Positions 9,222-18,165 of a stretch of DNA of 64,000 nt are shown here, one piece after another. The notes beneath the pieces were generated by a model. It worked only from the letters and a program-made list of their open reading frames with translations, was not told the DNA's origin and made no database searches. A program made the translations under genes and the position numbers. Within the stretch, counting starts at the first letter, position 1, and the number at the start of each line of letters is the position of its first letter. The DNA is from an uncultured Pseudomonadota bacterium (lineage in GTDB: Bacteria > Pseudomonadota > Gammaproteobacteria > Burkholderiales > CAIKXV01). The stretch lies in contig CAIKXV010000201.1 in the NCBI GenBank assembly GCA_903831455.1, positions 1 through 64,000 of the forward strand, in the 5' to 3' direction.

Positions 9222-9568
9222 GGAGGGCTATTTGACAGGCCAGGCTCGCGACCCGGGAGACGTTCGGATGAAACGCTGGTGTGCGGATGGTCGGCAGAAT
9301 GTCACGGGGGCGACACACTGGCCGGTCGGGCCGGGCGTCCCCGGCGAGCGTGGCTGGCCACCGCCTTTTATCGGCAAAACTGTGTAATTCTTCCGCTTGC
9401 TAGATGCCAAAACAAGGAAATATGCGGCACCCGCGATCCGCGAGCAGGCGTCTGGTCGCCGATTCGGCGGGCAGACGCGACGTAACCCCGCCGTCCCCGG
9501 GTTTGTCGTCCGCGGTGCCGGGCCCGTCCGGACACCCGGGCCAGACCGCTGCGGCGGGCGGAGTACCC
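9222..9568. promoter_or_regulatory. Divergent intergenic region between the two adaptor genes
   Basis: This 347-bp gap separates the GAF-HlyD gene (minus) from the next adaptor (plus) and should hold both promoters. The only AT-rich island in the area is at about 9365-9425, whereas flanking DNA is strongly GC-rich. Weak hexamer matches exist on both strands, but none is good enough to name. The reading frame open from 9404 into the downstream gene lacks a Shine-Dalgarno and codes for a Pro/Arg-rich leader, so it was not taken as the start. Confidence 0.45.
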
Positions 9569-10558
9569 ATGAAGGCACGTTTCGTACACAGTATGGCAGC
9601 CGCGCTGCTGACGGTCGCCACCGCGCCGGTCACGGCGCAGTCGGATTTCGAGTGCATCATCCAGCCGCGCCAGGTGCTGGAGATCCGCAGCCCGATCGAA
9701 GGGTTGATCCAGCGCGTGCACGTCGATCGGGGCCAGTCGGTCAGGCGCGGGCAGGTGCTCGCGACCATCGACGATTCGGTCGAGCGCGTGGCCGCCGAAG
9801 GGGCGCGGCATCGCGCAGCCATGACCGGTGCGCTCCAGGCCGCCGAGTCGAGGGTGCTGGCCAGCACCCGCAAGCTCGCGCGCGTCGAGGAGCTGGTGGC
9901 GAGCAAGTTCCTGTCCGCGCAGGCGCTGGACGACGCCCAGAACGAGCGTCGGCTGGCCGAGGCCGAACTGCAGGAGGCGCGCGACGGGCGGCGGCTGGCC
10001 GAGATCGAGTTCAACCGGCAGAACGCGATCATTCGCCTTAAGACGGTGCGCAGTCCGGTCAACGGCGTCGTGGTGGAGCGGCTGCTCAACACGGGTGAAC
10101 TGGCCGAGGCCGGCGTCGGGCGCAGGCCGATCCTGAGGGTGGCCGAAATCGACGTGCTGCATGTCGAGGTGCTTCTGCCAGCCGATGCGTGGAGCCAGGT
10201 GAAGCCGGGTGCGGCCGCGCAGGTCCAGCCCGCCACGGGCGGGCCATCGCGTGCCGCGACCGTGGCGGTCGTCGACCGATTGCTCGATGCAGGCAGCGGG
10301 ACGTTCGGGCTGCGCCTGGAGTTGCCCAATCCCGGCCACGAGATTCCCGCAGGCGCCCGCTGCCGTGTTCGGATCGAGGGTGTCGCGCTTGCTCCGCGTC
10401 GTGCTGCGTCCGGCAGCGCGTCCGGGGCGCCCGCTGCCGGCGCGATGTCCCAGCCGGGCGCGGCCGGGACTTCGACGACCGCGCCGACGGGGACGTCCCC
10501 CCAGGGGTCATCCGTGGCGCCGCGCCCGGGCAGCGCAGTCCGACCGACGGGATCCTGA
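9569..10558 (+). CDS. Periplasmic adaptor (HlyD/RND membrane-fusion family)
   Basis: The 329-aa product starts at ATG 9569 (GGAG nearby). It has a Sec signal peptide with a hydrophobic core ending near AQS. The mature protein opens with the barrel-sandwich half-motif RSPIEGLIQRVHVDRGQSV and closes it with RSPVNGVVVERLLNTGELAE, around a long coiled-coil hairpin (EGARHRAAMTGALQAAESRV onward). A beta-barrel region follows, and a Pro/Ala/Gly-rich tail of about 50 residues ends the protein. It has no membrane anchor beyond the signal peptide, and no RND pump or ABC protein lies next to it. Being divergent from the GAF-HlyD/M50/SecA-like set, it probably serves the same envelope machine (inference). 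Confidence 0.82.
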   Translation: MKARFVHSMAAALLTVATAPVTAQSDFECIIQPRQVLEIRSPIEGLIQRVHVDRGQSVRRGQVLATIDDSVERVAAEGARHRAAMTGALQAAESRVLASTRKLARVEELVASKFLSAQALDDAQNERRLAEAELQEARDGRRLAEIEFNRQNAIIRLKTVRSPVNGVVVERLLNTGELAEAGVGRRPILRVAEIDVLHVEVLLPADAWSQVKPGAAAQVQPATGGPSRAATVAVVDRLLDAGSGTFGLRLELPNPGHEIPAGARCRVRIEGVALAPRRAASGSASGAPAAGAMSQPGAAGTSTTAPTGTSPQGSSVAPRPGSAVRPTGS

Positions 10559-10576
10559 GCCTCGGGCGGGGCGCCT

Positions 10577-11431
10577 TCAGCGCTCGGGGTGCCGCGCCAT
10601 GAAGTCGAGGAAGACCTCCGCGATGCGCGGCTCGGCCGCGCGCCATTCGGCGGGATCCCACTCCGCGAGCAGTTGATCGTCGGGCCTGCGGCTGACGACA
10701 TCCTCGTGCAGGGTCGCGCTCGGCAGCAGGCCGGCCATCTTGCGCGCGGTGACGGGCGTATGGATGCGGTCGTTGCCCGCGATGAGGCATGCCGGCATGG
10801 CAAGCGCGCGCAACTGGTCTTCGGTGGCGCCCACCACCGGCAGGCGTGCCGCTGCGAGGAAATTCGTCCGCCAGGTCTCCATGACGGCCACGAACTGCAC
10901 CGGGTCCATCGCCATCAGCCGCGAGCGGTTCGAGGGTCTGGCCTCGATGCACGCGGCGAAGTGTTCGGAGGCGCAGATGGCAGCCATGCCACCGTCGCGG
11001 GCGAGGTCGATGTACTGCCCGTAGTACTGGCGGGCAAGCTTTTCGGCTGCGTGCTGTCCGCCGGTGACGCGCCACAGCAGCAGGCCTTGCACCGCTTCGG
11101 GGTGACGCATCGCGAACAGGATGGCCAGCCGCGCACCCGCCGACGAACCGCCGACGAACAGCCGGCGGGCGCCCAGCGCAGCTGCCAGCGCATGAAGGTC
11201 GTCGGCCCACAGCTCGTGTTCCGAGCCGCTGGGCTCGATGCCGACCTCGGAGGCGCCGCAGTTGCGTCGATCGTGCAGCAGCACCCGATATCCGGCCTCG
11301 GCGAGGCGCGAGGAGATCGGTACCAGCTCGCCATAGGGCCTGCGACTGCCCGGGGTCAGGGCAACCCAGGGTCCGCGGTCGCCGATGACGGTGTATTCGA
11401 GGGTGATGCCGCGGACATTCGTTTCGGCCAT
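10577..11431 (-). CDS. Alpha/beta-hydrolase
   Basis: A 284-aa alpha/beta-hydrolase fold protein. The nucleophile elbow reads FVGGSSAG, following a DDLHALAAALG helix typical of the family. LHDRRNCGASEV matches the oxyanion/cap entry strand seen in hydrolases related to haloalkane dehalogenases and meta-cleavage-product hydrolases. ATG 11431 is preceded by TGGAG; the frame continues upstream but without a ribosome site. The final His is not obvious: DDQLLAEWDPAEW lies where the catalytic His region should be, so activity may be atypical. It is convergent with the adaptor gene on its left, 18 bp apart. The substrate is unknown. The 299 bp to its right, before chaA, show nothing recognisable. Confidence 0.8.
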   Translation of the reverse strand: MAETNVRGITLEYTVIGDRGPWVALTPGSRRPYGELVPISSRLAEAGYRVLLHDRRNCGASEVGIEPSGSEHELWADDLHALAAALGARRLFVGGSSAGARLAILFAMRHPEAVQGLLLWRVTGGQHAAEKLARQYYGQYIDLARDGGMAAICASEHFAACIEARPSNRSRLMAMDPVQFVAVMETWRTNFLAAARLPVVGATEDQLRALAMPACLIAGNDRIHTPVTARKMAGLLPSATLHEDVVSRRPDDQLLAEWDPAEWRAAEPRIAEVFLDFMARHPER

Positions 11432-11730
11432 GAGGCGCGCTCCAGTGAACGGCGGAGGGGGCCGTCGACCGAGCGGCGCGGCCGGGCGGCGGAGTTTGAC
11501 GCTGACGGGCGCGGGCTTGCGTCGGCACGCCGGCAAGGCTGGGCAGGCATCGCCTCCGCGCGCGTCGGGCCGATCTTCCCGCAGGTCGGCCGACGGCGCG
11601 CGGCGCCGTGCCGTCATCGGTGCAATGGTAAGGGGTGCCGGTCGGACGCGGCAAACGCCGGCATCGACGGACGAGTCCGTGCAGACCCTGCGCGGTTGCC
11701 CCCGGTGCCGCCCTGGGCGAGGATGGGGGC

Positions 11731-12816
11731 ATGAACGTCGTTCGAGCCATGGGACGCTGGCACGCCCTGATCCCGGCTGCGGCCGTCGTGCTGCTGCTGT
11801 CGAGCCCCTCGGGTACCGTCGGGCCTGCGGGACTGTCGCTCTGGGCGCTTGCGCTCGTGGGCGGTGTCGTGGCCTCGGTCCACCACGCGGAGACCATCGC
11901 GCACCGGGTCGGCGAGCCGTTCGGCACGCTGGTGCTGGCGCTTTCCATTACCGTGATCGAGGTCGCGCTGATCCTGTCGGTGATGCTCTCGGGCACGGAG
12001 GCTGCGGCGACGATCACGCGCGACACGATCTACGCGACGGTGATGATCGTCTGCAACGGGGTGGTCGGCCTCTGCCTGCTGCTGGGAGGCTTGCGGCACC
12101 GTGAGCAGAACTTCCGCATCGAAGGCACGGGCTCCGGCCTGGCCGCGCTCACCGCGTTGTGCGGTCTCGTGCTCGTGATGCCGGGGTTCACCACCTCGGC
12201 GCCCGGCGTGCGCTACAGCGATGCGCAGACCGTGTTCGTTGCGATGGCCTCGCTTGCGTTGTGGCTGGTGTTCGTGTTCATCCAGACCGTGCGCCACCGT
12301 GACTACTTCCTCCCGGCGGTGGCCTCCGGCGACGAGACCGTCCACGCGCCCCCGCCGAGCGCCGCGGCTGCGGGAGCCAGTTTCGTCCTGCTGATCCTGT
12401 CGCTGGTGGCGGTGGTCGGGTTCGCCAAGCGGCTGTCGCCGAGCATCGCCGAGGCAGTGGAGGGCGCGGGAGCGCCGCGGGCCGTGGTCGGCATCGTGAT
12501 CGCGATGATCGTGCTGCTGCCCGAGACCGCGGCCGCGCTGAGGGCTGCACGAGCCGACCGGTTGCAGACCAGCATGAACCTGGCCTTCGGCTCGGCCATG
12601 GCCAGCATCGGGTTGACGATTCCCGCGGTGGCCTTCGCGGTCGTGCTGCTCGGACTGCCTCTGGACCTGGGGGTCGACGGCAAGGGCATGGTGATGCTCG
12701 CGCTGACCTTCCTGGTCGGCGCGATCACGCTGGGGTCGGGGCGCACCAACATGATGCAGGGGGCGGTGCACCTGGTGCTGTTCGGAGCCTTCCTTTTCCT
12801 GACGCTCGTCCCCTGA
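11731..12816 (+). CDS. chaA: ChaA-like calcium/sodium:proton antiporter
   Basis: A 361-aa polytopic membrane protein of the CaCA cation-antiporter superfamily, close in length to E. coli ChaA (366 aa). It has two inverted halves. The alpha-1 repeat reads LALSITVIEVALILSVMLSG and the alpha-2 repeat contains IAMIVLLPETAAALRAAR; both hold the acidic residue needed for ion coupling. An acidic/His-containing loop (residues about 190-215) separates the halves. ATG 11731 follows GAGG at suitable spacing. The family exports Ca2+ or Na+ in exchange for protons, for cation and alkaline tolerance. It is transcribed alone and is convergent with the SDR gene downstream. Confidence 0.88.
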   Translation: MNVVRAMGRWHALIPAAAVVLLLSSPSGTVGPAGLSLWALALVGGVVASVHHAETIAHRVGEPFGTLVLALSITVIEVALILSVMLSGTEAAATITRDTIYATVMIVCNGVVGLCLLLGGLRHREQNFRIEGTGSGLAALTALCGLVLVMPGFTTSAPGVRYSDAQTVFVAMASLALWLVFVFIQTVRHRDYFLPAVASGDETVHAPPPSAAAAGASFVLLILSLVAVVGFAKRLSPSIAEAVEGAGAPRAVVGIVIAMIVLLPETAAALRAARADRLQTSMNLAFGSAMASIGLTIPAVAFAVVLLGLPLDLGVDGKGMVMLALTFLVGAITLGSGRTNMMQGAVHLVLFGAFLFLTLVP

Positions 12817-12846
12817 CCGGGCCGATTCGGCCTCAGGTCGTGTCGG

Positions 12847-13647
12847 TCAGTCGCAGCGGGCGGACATCCCCCCGTCCACGACCAGCTCCGTCCCGGTGAT
12901 GAAGCGCGCCTCATCGCTCGCGAGGAACAGCACCGCGGCGGCCGTGTCCCTGCCATCGCCCATGAAGCCCAGCGGTATGCGTTTCTGGCGCTGTGCGAGC
13001 AGGGCGCCCACGTCGCCGCCGGCGCGCTGGGTGGCGAGGCGCGCCTCGACCATGGGCGTGTGCATCTGGCCGGGCACGACGGTATTGACGCGGATTCCGC
13101 GGCTCGCGTACTGGACGGCCACGACCCGCGAGAGCTGGATCACCCCCGCCTTGGTGGCGGCGTAGGCCACTTGCGCCGCCCCGGTCCAGCGCAGTCCCGA
13201 GGTGGAGGCCATGTTGACGATCGCGCCGCTCGCCTGGCGCTCCATCACCGGCAGCACATGCTTGCAGCCCAGGAACACGCTCTTCAGGTTCGCATCGACC
13301 TGGCTGTTCCAGACGTCCTCGCTCATCTCGACCGGCCCGCCGGCCGCGGAGCCCCCGACGTTGTTCACCAGCACGTCGATTCGCCCGAACCGATCGAGGC
13401 AGGCGGCCACCGTGGCCGCGACGGCTTCGCTTCGGGTGACGTCGGCTGCATGCGCCACGATGGACCCCGACACGTCGCCCGCGCGCTCGAGCGTCTCCTC
13501 GACGCGCGCGAGGTCGCGGTCGACCGCGAACACGCGGGCCCCTTCCCGGGCGAGCCGCACCGCGATCGACCGCCCGTTCCCCCAGCCGGGACCGACGCAT
13601 CCCGCACCGGTGACGATGGCGACTTTCCCTTCGAATCGAGCTGTCAT
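12847..13647 (-). CDS. Short-chain dehydrogenase/reductase (SDR)
   Basis: A 266-aa classical SDR. The Rossmann motif near the N-terminus is VTGAGCVGPGWGNGRSI, with an insertion of several residues in the usual TGxxxGxG, a variant seen in some SDR subfamilies. It also has VNNVGG, the active-site Ser in NMASTSG, and the YAATK catalytic Tyr-Lys pair. The C-terminal LVVDGGMSARCD is the common SDR ending. ATG 13647 is preceded by GGAGGA. The substrate cannot be told from sequence; FabG-type or sugar/steroid oxidoreductase activity is possible. It faces the divergent 2OG-oxygenase-like gene across 188 bp. Confidence 0.85.
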   Translation of the reverse strand: MTARFEGKVAIVTGAGCVGPGWGNGRSIAVRLAREGARVFAVDRDLARVEETLERAGDVSGSIVAHAADVTRSEAVAATVAACLDRFGRIDVLVNNVGGSAAGGPVEMSEDVWNSQVDANLKSVFLGCKHVLPVMERQASGAIVNMASTSGLRWTGAAQVAYAATKAGVIQLSRVVAVQYASRGIRVNTVVPGQMHTPMVEARLATQRAGGDVGALLAQRQKRIPLGFMGDGRDTAAAVLFLASDEARFITGTELVVDGGMSARCD

Positions 13648-13835
13648 GGAGTCCTCCGCCTGCTCGCGCAGCATTCATCGCGAACCCCGCGTGGAGTCCG
13701 GCCTGCCGCGAGCATAGCGAAGCGCGCGCGGGCGTGCCCGCCCGTGCCGGTTCCGGCCCCGGGGTGGAGGGCGTAATATGACGGACAGGGTGAGGGGAGC
13801 CCGACACCAGATTCCCCCACCACCAAGGGGGCTAC

Positions 13836-14636
13836 ATGCAGACGTCAACCAGCGAGAGGCTCGCCGCCCACCTGCGCGCGGTGATCGAGCGCACGGCAGT
13901 GGATGCGAACCCGTTCTCTCACCAGGTGCTGAGCGGGCCATGGCCGGAGGACCTCTACCCGCGGCTGCTCGCCGCGCTGCCGACGAACGACTACTACCGG
14001 CCGCTGCATCACAGCGACGCGCGGCTGCCGGACGGCACGAGCGCGCGCCTGCAGTTTCCGCTGATCGACGCGAACATCGACCGGCTTCCCCCGCCCCAGC
14101 GCGACCTGTGGCGCGAGGTCATCCGCGCGCTGCACTCCCCGGCGGTGATCGAGGCCTACCGCGAACGGTTCGCGCCCGACCTCGAGCGTTTGCGCGGGGT
14201 GCCGGCCGGTTCGATCCGCCTGCGGCCCTACACGACGCTGTTCCGGGATATCGGGGGCTACCGGATCTCGATCCATCCCGACTCCCCGCGCAAGGCGATC
14301 ACGACCCAGTTCTATCTTCCCGCCGACGACTCCCAGCGCCATCTGGGCACACGCTTCCATTCGCGCGCGGCGGATGGCAGCTACTCGCTCGAGCGCACGA
14401 TGGTCTTCGCGCCCAACACCGGGTACGCGTTCGCCGTGACCCCTCACAGCCATCACAGCGTGGCCACGCTCGAGCCCGGTGATCGGCCTCGCGACAGCCT
14501 GATGATCATCATCAACTACGACCGCGGCGTGCTGGTCGAGGGCGTGAAGTCCGCACAGAAGCAGGTACGCGCCTGGGTCGATCGGCTCCGCGGCAACCGG
14601 ACGGCCGAAGCGGGGGAAGGTCGGTACGAGAGTTGA
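13836..14636 (+). CDS. 2-oxoglutarate/Fe(II) oxygenase-like protein
   Basis: This 266-aa protein has a pattern compatible with the double-stranded beta-helix of Fe(II)/2OG oxygenases. An HxD-like motif (SIHPDSPRKAITTQFYLP) is followed about 60 residues later by a distal His in TPHSHHSV. An Arg in PRDSLMIIINY could bind 2-oxoglutarate. The N-terminal third is helical (ERLAAHLRAVIERT). The start is supported by AAGGGGG ahead of ATG 13836. No signal peptide is seen. Function is unknown; similar proteins occur near polysaccharide or natural-product genes. The assignment rests on motif spacing only. Confidence 0.6.
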   Translation: MQTSTSERLAAHLRAVIERTAVDANPFSHQVLSGPWPEDLYPRLLAALPTNDYYRPLHHSDARLPDGTSARLQFPLIDANIDRLPPPQRDLWREVIRALHSPAVIEAYRERFAPDLERLRGVPAGSIRLRPYTTLFRDIGGYRISIHPDSPRKAITTQFYLPADDSQRHLGTRFHSRAADGSYSLERTMVFAPNTGYAFAVTPHSHHSVATLEPGDRPRDSLMIIINYDRGVLVEGVKSAQKQVRAWVDRLRGNRTAEAGEGRYES

Positions 14637-14706
14637 CAGACGGGCGCGCGAGGCCGCAGCCTTGCGCGAATGTTCGAGACCGGCGCAGACCGGACGCGGA
14701 GGAGCG

Positions 14707-15681
14707 ATGAAGAGGGCCACCCTGTCGTGGCTGCTGGTCGGGGCCATGGGTAGCCCTTGCGCAACGGTGTCCGCGCAGGGTTGGCCGCTGAAACCGGTGC
14801 GTATGGTCACCGGTTCGCAAGCGGGCGGTGGCACCGATGTCACCGCCCGGGCCTTGCAGCAGGCGATCGCCCCTGTGCTCGGCGTGCCGGTCATCGTGGA
14901 GAACCGCCCCGGCAGTGCCGGCATGCTGGCCAACGAATACGTGGCGCGCCAGCCGGCCGACGGCCACGTGGTCGTGGTGCAGCCCGGTTCGTTCGTGACC
15001 GTGAGCCCGCTGCTCAACGCGTCCCCCGCCTGGGACACGTTGCGTCACCTCGCGCCGGTCATCCAGATCAGCGCCTACGACTTCGCGCTGGTGGTGCACC
15101 CCTCGGTGCCTGCGCGCAGCGCGACCCAGCTAATCGCGCTGGCCCGGGCGCGACCCGGGCAGATCAGCTTCGCGTCCTCCGGGGTCGGCAGCAATTTCCA
15201 CCTCGCTGGCGAGATGCTCAAGCTGGAAGCGGGGATCGACCTCCTGCACGTGGCCTATCGCGGCAGCCCTCCGGCGGTCATCGATCTGGTCGCCGGACGG
15301 GTCGACATGATGTTCGTCCACATCCCGACCGTGCGCGCGCACGTCGATGCGGGTCGGCTTCGCGCCATCGCCACGACCGGCGCCGCGCGAAGCGCGTTGC
15401 TGCCGGCCACGCCCACGATCGCCGAGGCGGGCCTGAAGCGCTACGAGATCGCCGGCATCGAGGGCGTGCTCGCGCCGGCGGGCACGCCGCGCGAGGCCAT
15501 CGCCCGCCTCAATACCGTGATCGGGTCCGCCCTGGGTGGATCCGACCTGCGCGCCTCGTGGGCCGCGCGCGGGATCGAGTTCACGCCCAATACACCCGAA
15601 CAGTTCGCCGCGAGAGTCAGGGGCGACTACGACCGTACGGCCGCGCTGATACGCGCCGCCGACATCAGGCCCGAGCGCTGA
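14707..15681 (+). CDS. TctC/Bug-family periplasmic solute receptor
   Basis: A 324-aa extracytoplasmic binding protein with a signal peptide (MKRATLSWLLVGAMG, cleaved near SAQ). Bug-family hallmarks follow: WPLKPVRMVTGSQAGGGTDV near the mature N-terminus, IVENRPGSAGMLANEYVA and FASSGVGSNFHLAGEMLK. ATG 14707 has GGAGGAG upstream, so the 15-residue longer frame was rejected. Bug receptors bind carboxylates or related small molecules for TctAB-type transporters, but no TctA/TctB gene lies nearby, as is usual for orphan Bug proteins. The CocE/NonD hydrolase 34 bp downstream is probably co-transcribed, hinting that the ligand is an ester or amide or its product (inference). Confidence 0.9.
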   Translation: MKRATLSWLLVGAMGSPCATVSAQGWPLKPVRMVTGSQAGGGTDVTARALQQAIAPVLGVPVIVENRPGSAGMLANEYVARQPADGHVVVVQPGSFVTVSPLLNASPAWDTLRHLAPVIQISAYDFALVVHPSVPARSATQLIALARARPGQISFASSGVGSNFHLAGEMLKLEAGIDLLHVAYRGSPPAVIDLVAGRVDMMFVHIPTVRAHVDAGRLRAIATTGAARSALLPATPTIAEAGLKRYEIAGIEGVLAPAGTPREAIARLNTVIGSALGGSDLRASWAARGIEFTPNTPEQFAARVRGDYDRTAALIRAADIRPER

Positions 15682-15715
15682 GCGCGCGAGGGCGCATCGA
15701 CCGCAGGAGGATGGC

Positions 15716-17389
15716 ATGAGCACAGCGCAGCAGCAGATGTCGCAGCCGAAGGACTATCGGCTGATCGTCGAGAAGGACGTGAGGATCCCGATGCGGGACG
15801 GCTCAACGCTGCTGGCGGACGTCTTTCGCCCGGAGGGGGCGCCAGGCGAGCGCTTCCCGGTGATCATGAACCTCGGTCCCTACCAGAAGGACAAGGTGTG
15901 GCTGCCTCCGGAGGACCTCGAGGAGGAAGGCAACGAATACATGAACTGGGAGACGGCCAATCCGATGTGGTGGTGTCCCAGGGGCTATGCGCTGCTGAGG
16001 GTCGACACCCGCGGAACCGGCAAATCGCCCGGAAAGTGCGAGCCCAGTTCCTACCAGGAGGCGCTCGACTCGTACGATTGCGTCGAGTGGATCGCCCGGC
16101 GCGAGTGGTGCAACGGTAGCGTGGGCACCCTCGGCATCTCCTACCATGCCGCCTTCCAGTGGCGACTCGCCAACCTGCAGCCACCGTCGCTCAAGGCCAT
16201 CATGCCGTGGGAGGGGCGCGCCGACCAGTACCGTGACCAGGCCTACCACGGCGGCATCTTCGCGATGGGCTTCATCGGGCAGTGGGCGATCAGCACCATG
16301 GCTCATCACCTGCTGGGGCGGCCGCGCAGCTACAACCCGGACTCGTTCAACACCAGCCTGCTGTACGACTACATGCGCAAGGACCTCGATTCCGAGGAAT
16401 GGCGCAAGAACAGCGCGCAGTGGGAGAAGATCAAGGTACCGCTCTACAGCGTCGGGAACTGGGGTGGCTTCGCGATGCACCTGCGCGGAAACACCGAGGG
16501 GTACATGTGCGCGGCCTCCGAGCACAAGAAGCTGCGCATCCACACCGGCAGCCACTTCCATCCGTTCCATGCCGAGGAGGCCCGGATCGACCAGTTGCGC
16601 TGGTTCGACTACTGGCTGAAGGGCATCGACACCGGCGTCATGGACGAGCCGCCGGTGAAGCTCGAGATCCGCACCGGCGGCAGTCGCAAGCCCTACGCGT
16701 TCCGCTACGAGAACGAGTGGCCGCTGGCCCGTACCCGCTGGACGAAGATGCATCTGCGCATCGATGCCGCGACCCCGACGGGTCGCGACGGGGTCGAAGG
16801 TGCGCTGGTTCCGGATGCTCCCGCCCGGGAGGGACAGGTCGAGTACTCGTCCGGGCCGGGGCACTATCGGCCCGTGTCGGGACGCTCGGGGGCGAGTTTC
16901 GTGACCGCGCCGCTGGAGGAGGACGTGGAGGTGACCGGTCCGATCGTGCTCAACCTCTGGGTATCGAGCTCGTCCGAGGACATGGACATCTACGCGACGC
17001 TGCGCAACATCGATCCGCAGGGGCGGGACGTCGAGGAGGTCGGGCAGCGGGGCGAGCCGGTGGCCTGCGTCACCAAGGGCTGGCTCAGGGCCTCGCACCG
17101 CAAGCTCGATGCCGAGCGGACGCTGCCTTATCGTCCCTATCACGCGCACGACGAGCGCCAGTGGCTGGAGCCGGACCAGGTCGTGGAGTGCCAGGTCGAG
17201 ATCTGGCCGACCAGCATGGTGTTCGCCAAGGGCCACCGGATCCGGCTAGACATCACGCCGCGCGACGGCCACGCCAGCGGGCACTTCACTCACTACAGCG
17301 CCGATTACAACGCCGGAGCCACCAACCGCATCCACTCCGGCGGCGCCCGGCTGTCCTGGTTGATGCTGCCGATCATCCCGTCGAAGTAG
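15716..17389 (+). CDS. CocE/NonD-family serine hydrolase
   Basis: A 557-aa X-Pro dipeptidyl-peptidase (S15)/CocE-type hydrolase. The N-terminal alpha/beta-hydrolase domain has VRIPMRDGSTLLADVFRP, then DTRGTGKSPGK (oxyanion region) and LGISYHAAFQW with the nucleophilic Ser. GSHFHPFHAEEA supplies the probable catalytic His. The C-terminal jelly-roll region includes VTGPIVLNLWVSSSSEDMD and FAKGHRIRLDI, typical of the family. The second Gly of the usual GxSYxG is replaced (SYHA). Family members cleave acyl esters or amides, such as cocaine esterase and glutaryl acylase. AGGAGG precedes ATG 15716. The cytoplasmic location is inferred from the lack of a signal peptide. Confidence 0.88.
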   Translation: MSTAQQQMSQPKDYRLIVEKDVRIPMRDGSTLLADVFRPEGAPGERFPVIMNLGPYQKDKVWLPPEDLEEEGNEYMNWETANPMWWCPRGYALLRVDTRGTGKSPGKCEPSSYQEALDSYDCVEWIARREWCNGSVGTLGISYHAAFQWRLANLQPPSLKAIMPWEGRADQYRDQAYHGGIFAMGFIGQWAISTMAHHLLGRPRSYNPDSFNTSLLYDYMRKDLDSEEWRKNSAQWEKIKVPLYSVGNWGGFAMHLRGNTEGYMCAASEHKKLRIHTGSHFHPFHAEEARIDQLRWFDYWLKGIDTGVMDEPPVKLEIRTGGSRKPYAFRYENEWPLARTRWTKMHLRIDAATPTGRDGVEGALVPDAPAREGQVEYSSGPGHYRPVSGRSGASFVTAPLEEDVEVTGPIVLNLWVSSSSEDMDIYATLRNIDPQGRDVEEVGQRGEPVACVTKGWLRASHRKLDAERTLPYRPYHAHDERQWLEPDQVVECQVEIWPTSMVFAKGHRIRLDITPRDGHASGHFTHYSADYNAGATNRIHSGGARLSWLMLPIIPSK

Positions 17390-17410
17390 GGCAAGCCGTC
17401 GGCGGGGGTC

Positions 17411-18163
17411 TCACGCGACGAACCGGGCGTAGATGTCGCCCGAGTTCGCCGCGTGCGGCAGCGAATCCAGCCAGTCGGCGATCGCCTGTTCCGATACCCA
17501 GGACCCGAAGACGAGCGTCTGCGTCTCGCCCAGCGCGGCGTTGTAGACGCAGGGCCCGAGCTCGCGAAGGCGCGCGAGGCAGGCCCGGGCCACGTCCCGC
17601 TGGATCGTGGTGAATTCGAAGGACAGCGCCGGCACGGTCTGTGACAGTCCCCGCAACACCTGCGCCTCGTGCCCCTCGACGTCGATCTTCACGAAGGCGG
17701 GGCGACCATGGTGCCGGATGAGTTCGTCGAGCGTGGTCGAACGCACCCGCAGGCGATCGTCCCATCGCTGCCCCTCCCAGCCCTGCGCGCCGCGTGCGGC
17801 CGCGATGAATTCGGACGAGAGCGTGGCCACGGTGGGATTGGCGCTGTTCAGGTGCAGATCCGCCTCGCCGGAATGCTCGCCCGCGACCGCCGCGACCAGA
17901 TGGAGTCGCGAGCCAGGCCCGAGCGTCAGACGCAGCGCGCGCATCAGCAGCGGTTGCGGCTCCAGGGCGACGACGCGGCAGCCGAGACGGAGCAGGGAGG
18001 CGGTACGGTCGCCCACATGTGCGCCGATGTCGAACGCGACGTCGCCCGGTGCGACGAACTGCCGGTGCAGCGCGTCCATCCGGCGACGCCGGGCGGGGTT
18101 GGCCAGCCGATAGATCCACAGCGAGCGCAGCAGCCCGCCCAGCCGCCTGAGCGCGCCCGGCAT
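17411..18163 (-). CDS. FkbM-family methyltransferase
   Basis: A 250-aa SAM-dependent methyltransferase of the FkbM type. FDIGAHVGDRTASLL is the SAM-binding glycine motif, VALEPQPLLMRAL the acidic ribose-binding strand, and VKIDVEGHEAQVLRGL the family signature. FkbM proteins O-methylate sugars or polyketides. Its ATG lies two bases after the stop of the OpgH/MdoH gene, so it is translated from the same mRNA. That placement suggests methylation of the glucan or a linked sugar (inference). It has no membrane segment. It is convergent with the CocE/NonD gene, 21 bp apart. Confidence 0.85.
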   Translation of the reverse strand: MPGALRRLGGLLRSLWIYRLANPARRRRMDALHRQFVAPGDVAFDIGAHVGDRTASLLRLGCRVVALEPQPLLMRALRLTLGPGSRLHLVAAVAGEHSGEADLHLNSANPTVATLSSEFIAAARGAQGWEGQRWDDRLRVRSTTLDELIRHHGRPAFVKIDVEGHEAQVLRGLSQTVPALSFEFTTIQRDVARACLARLRELGPCVYNAALGETQTLVFGSWVSEQAIADWLDSLPHAANSGDIYARFVA

Positions 18164-18165
18164 CT

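Noticed and set aside
15803-17236. Minus-strand frame of 477 codons
   Set aside because: Antisense to the clearly recognised CocE/NonD hydrolase.
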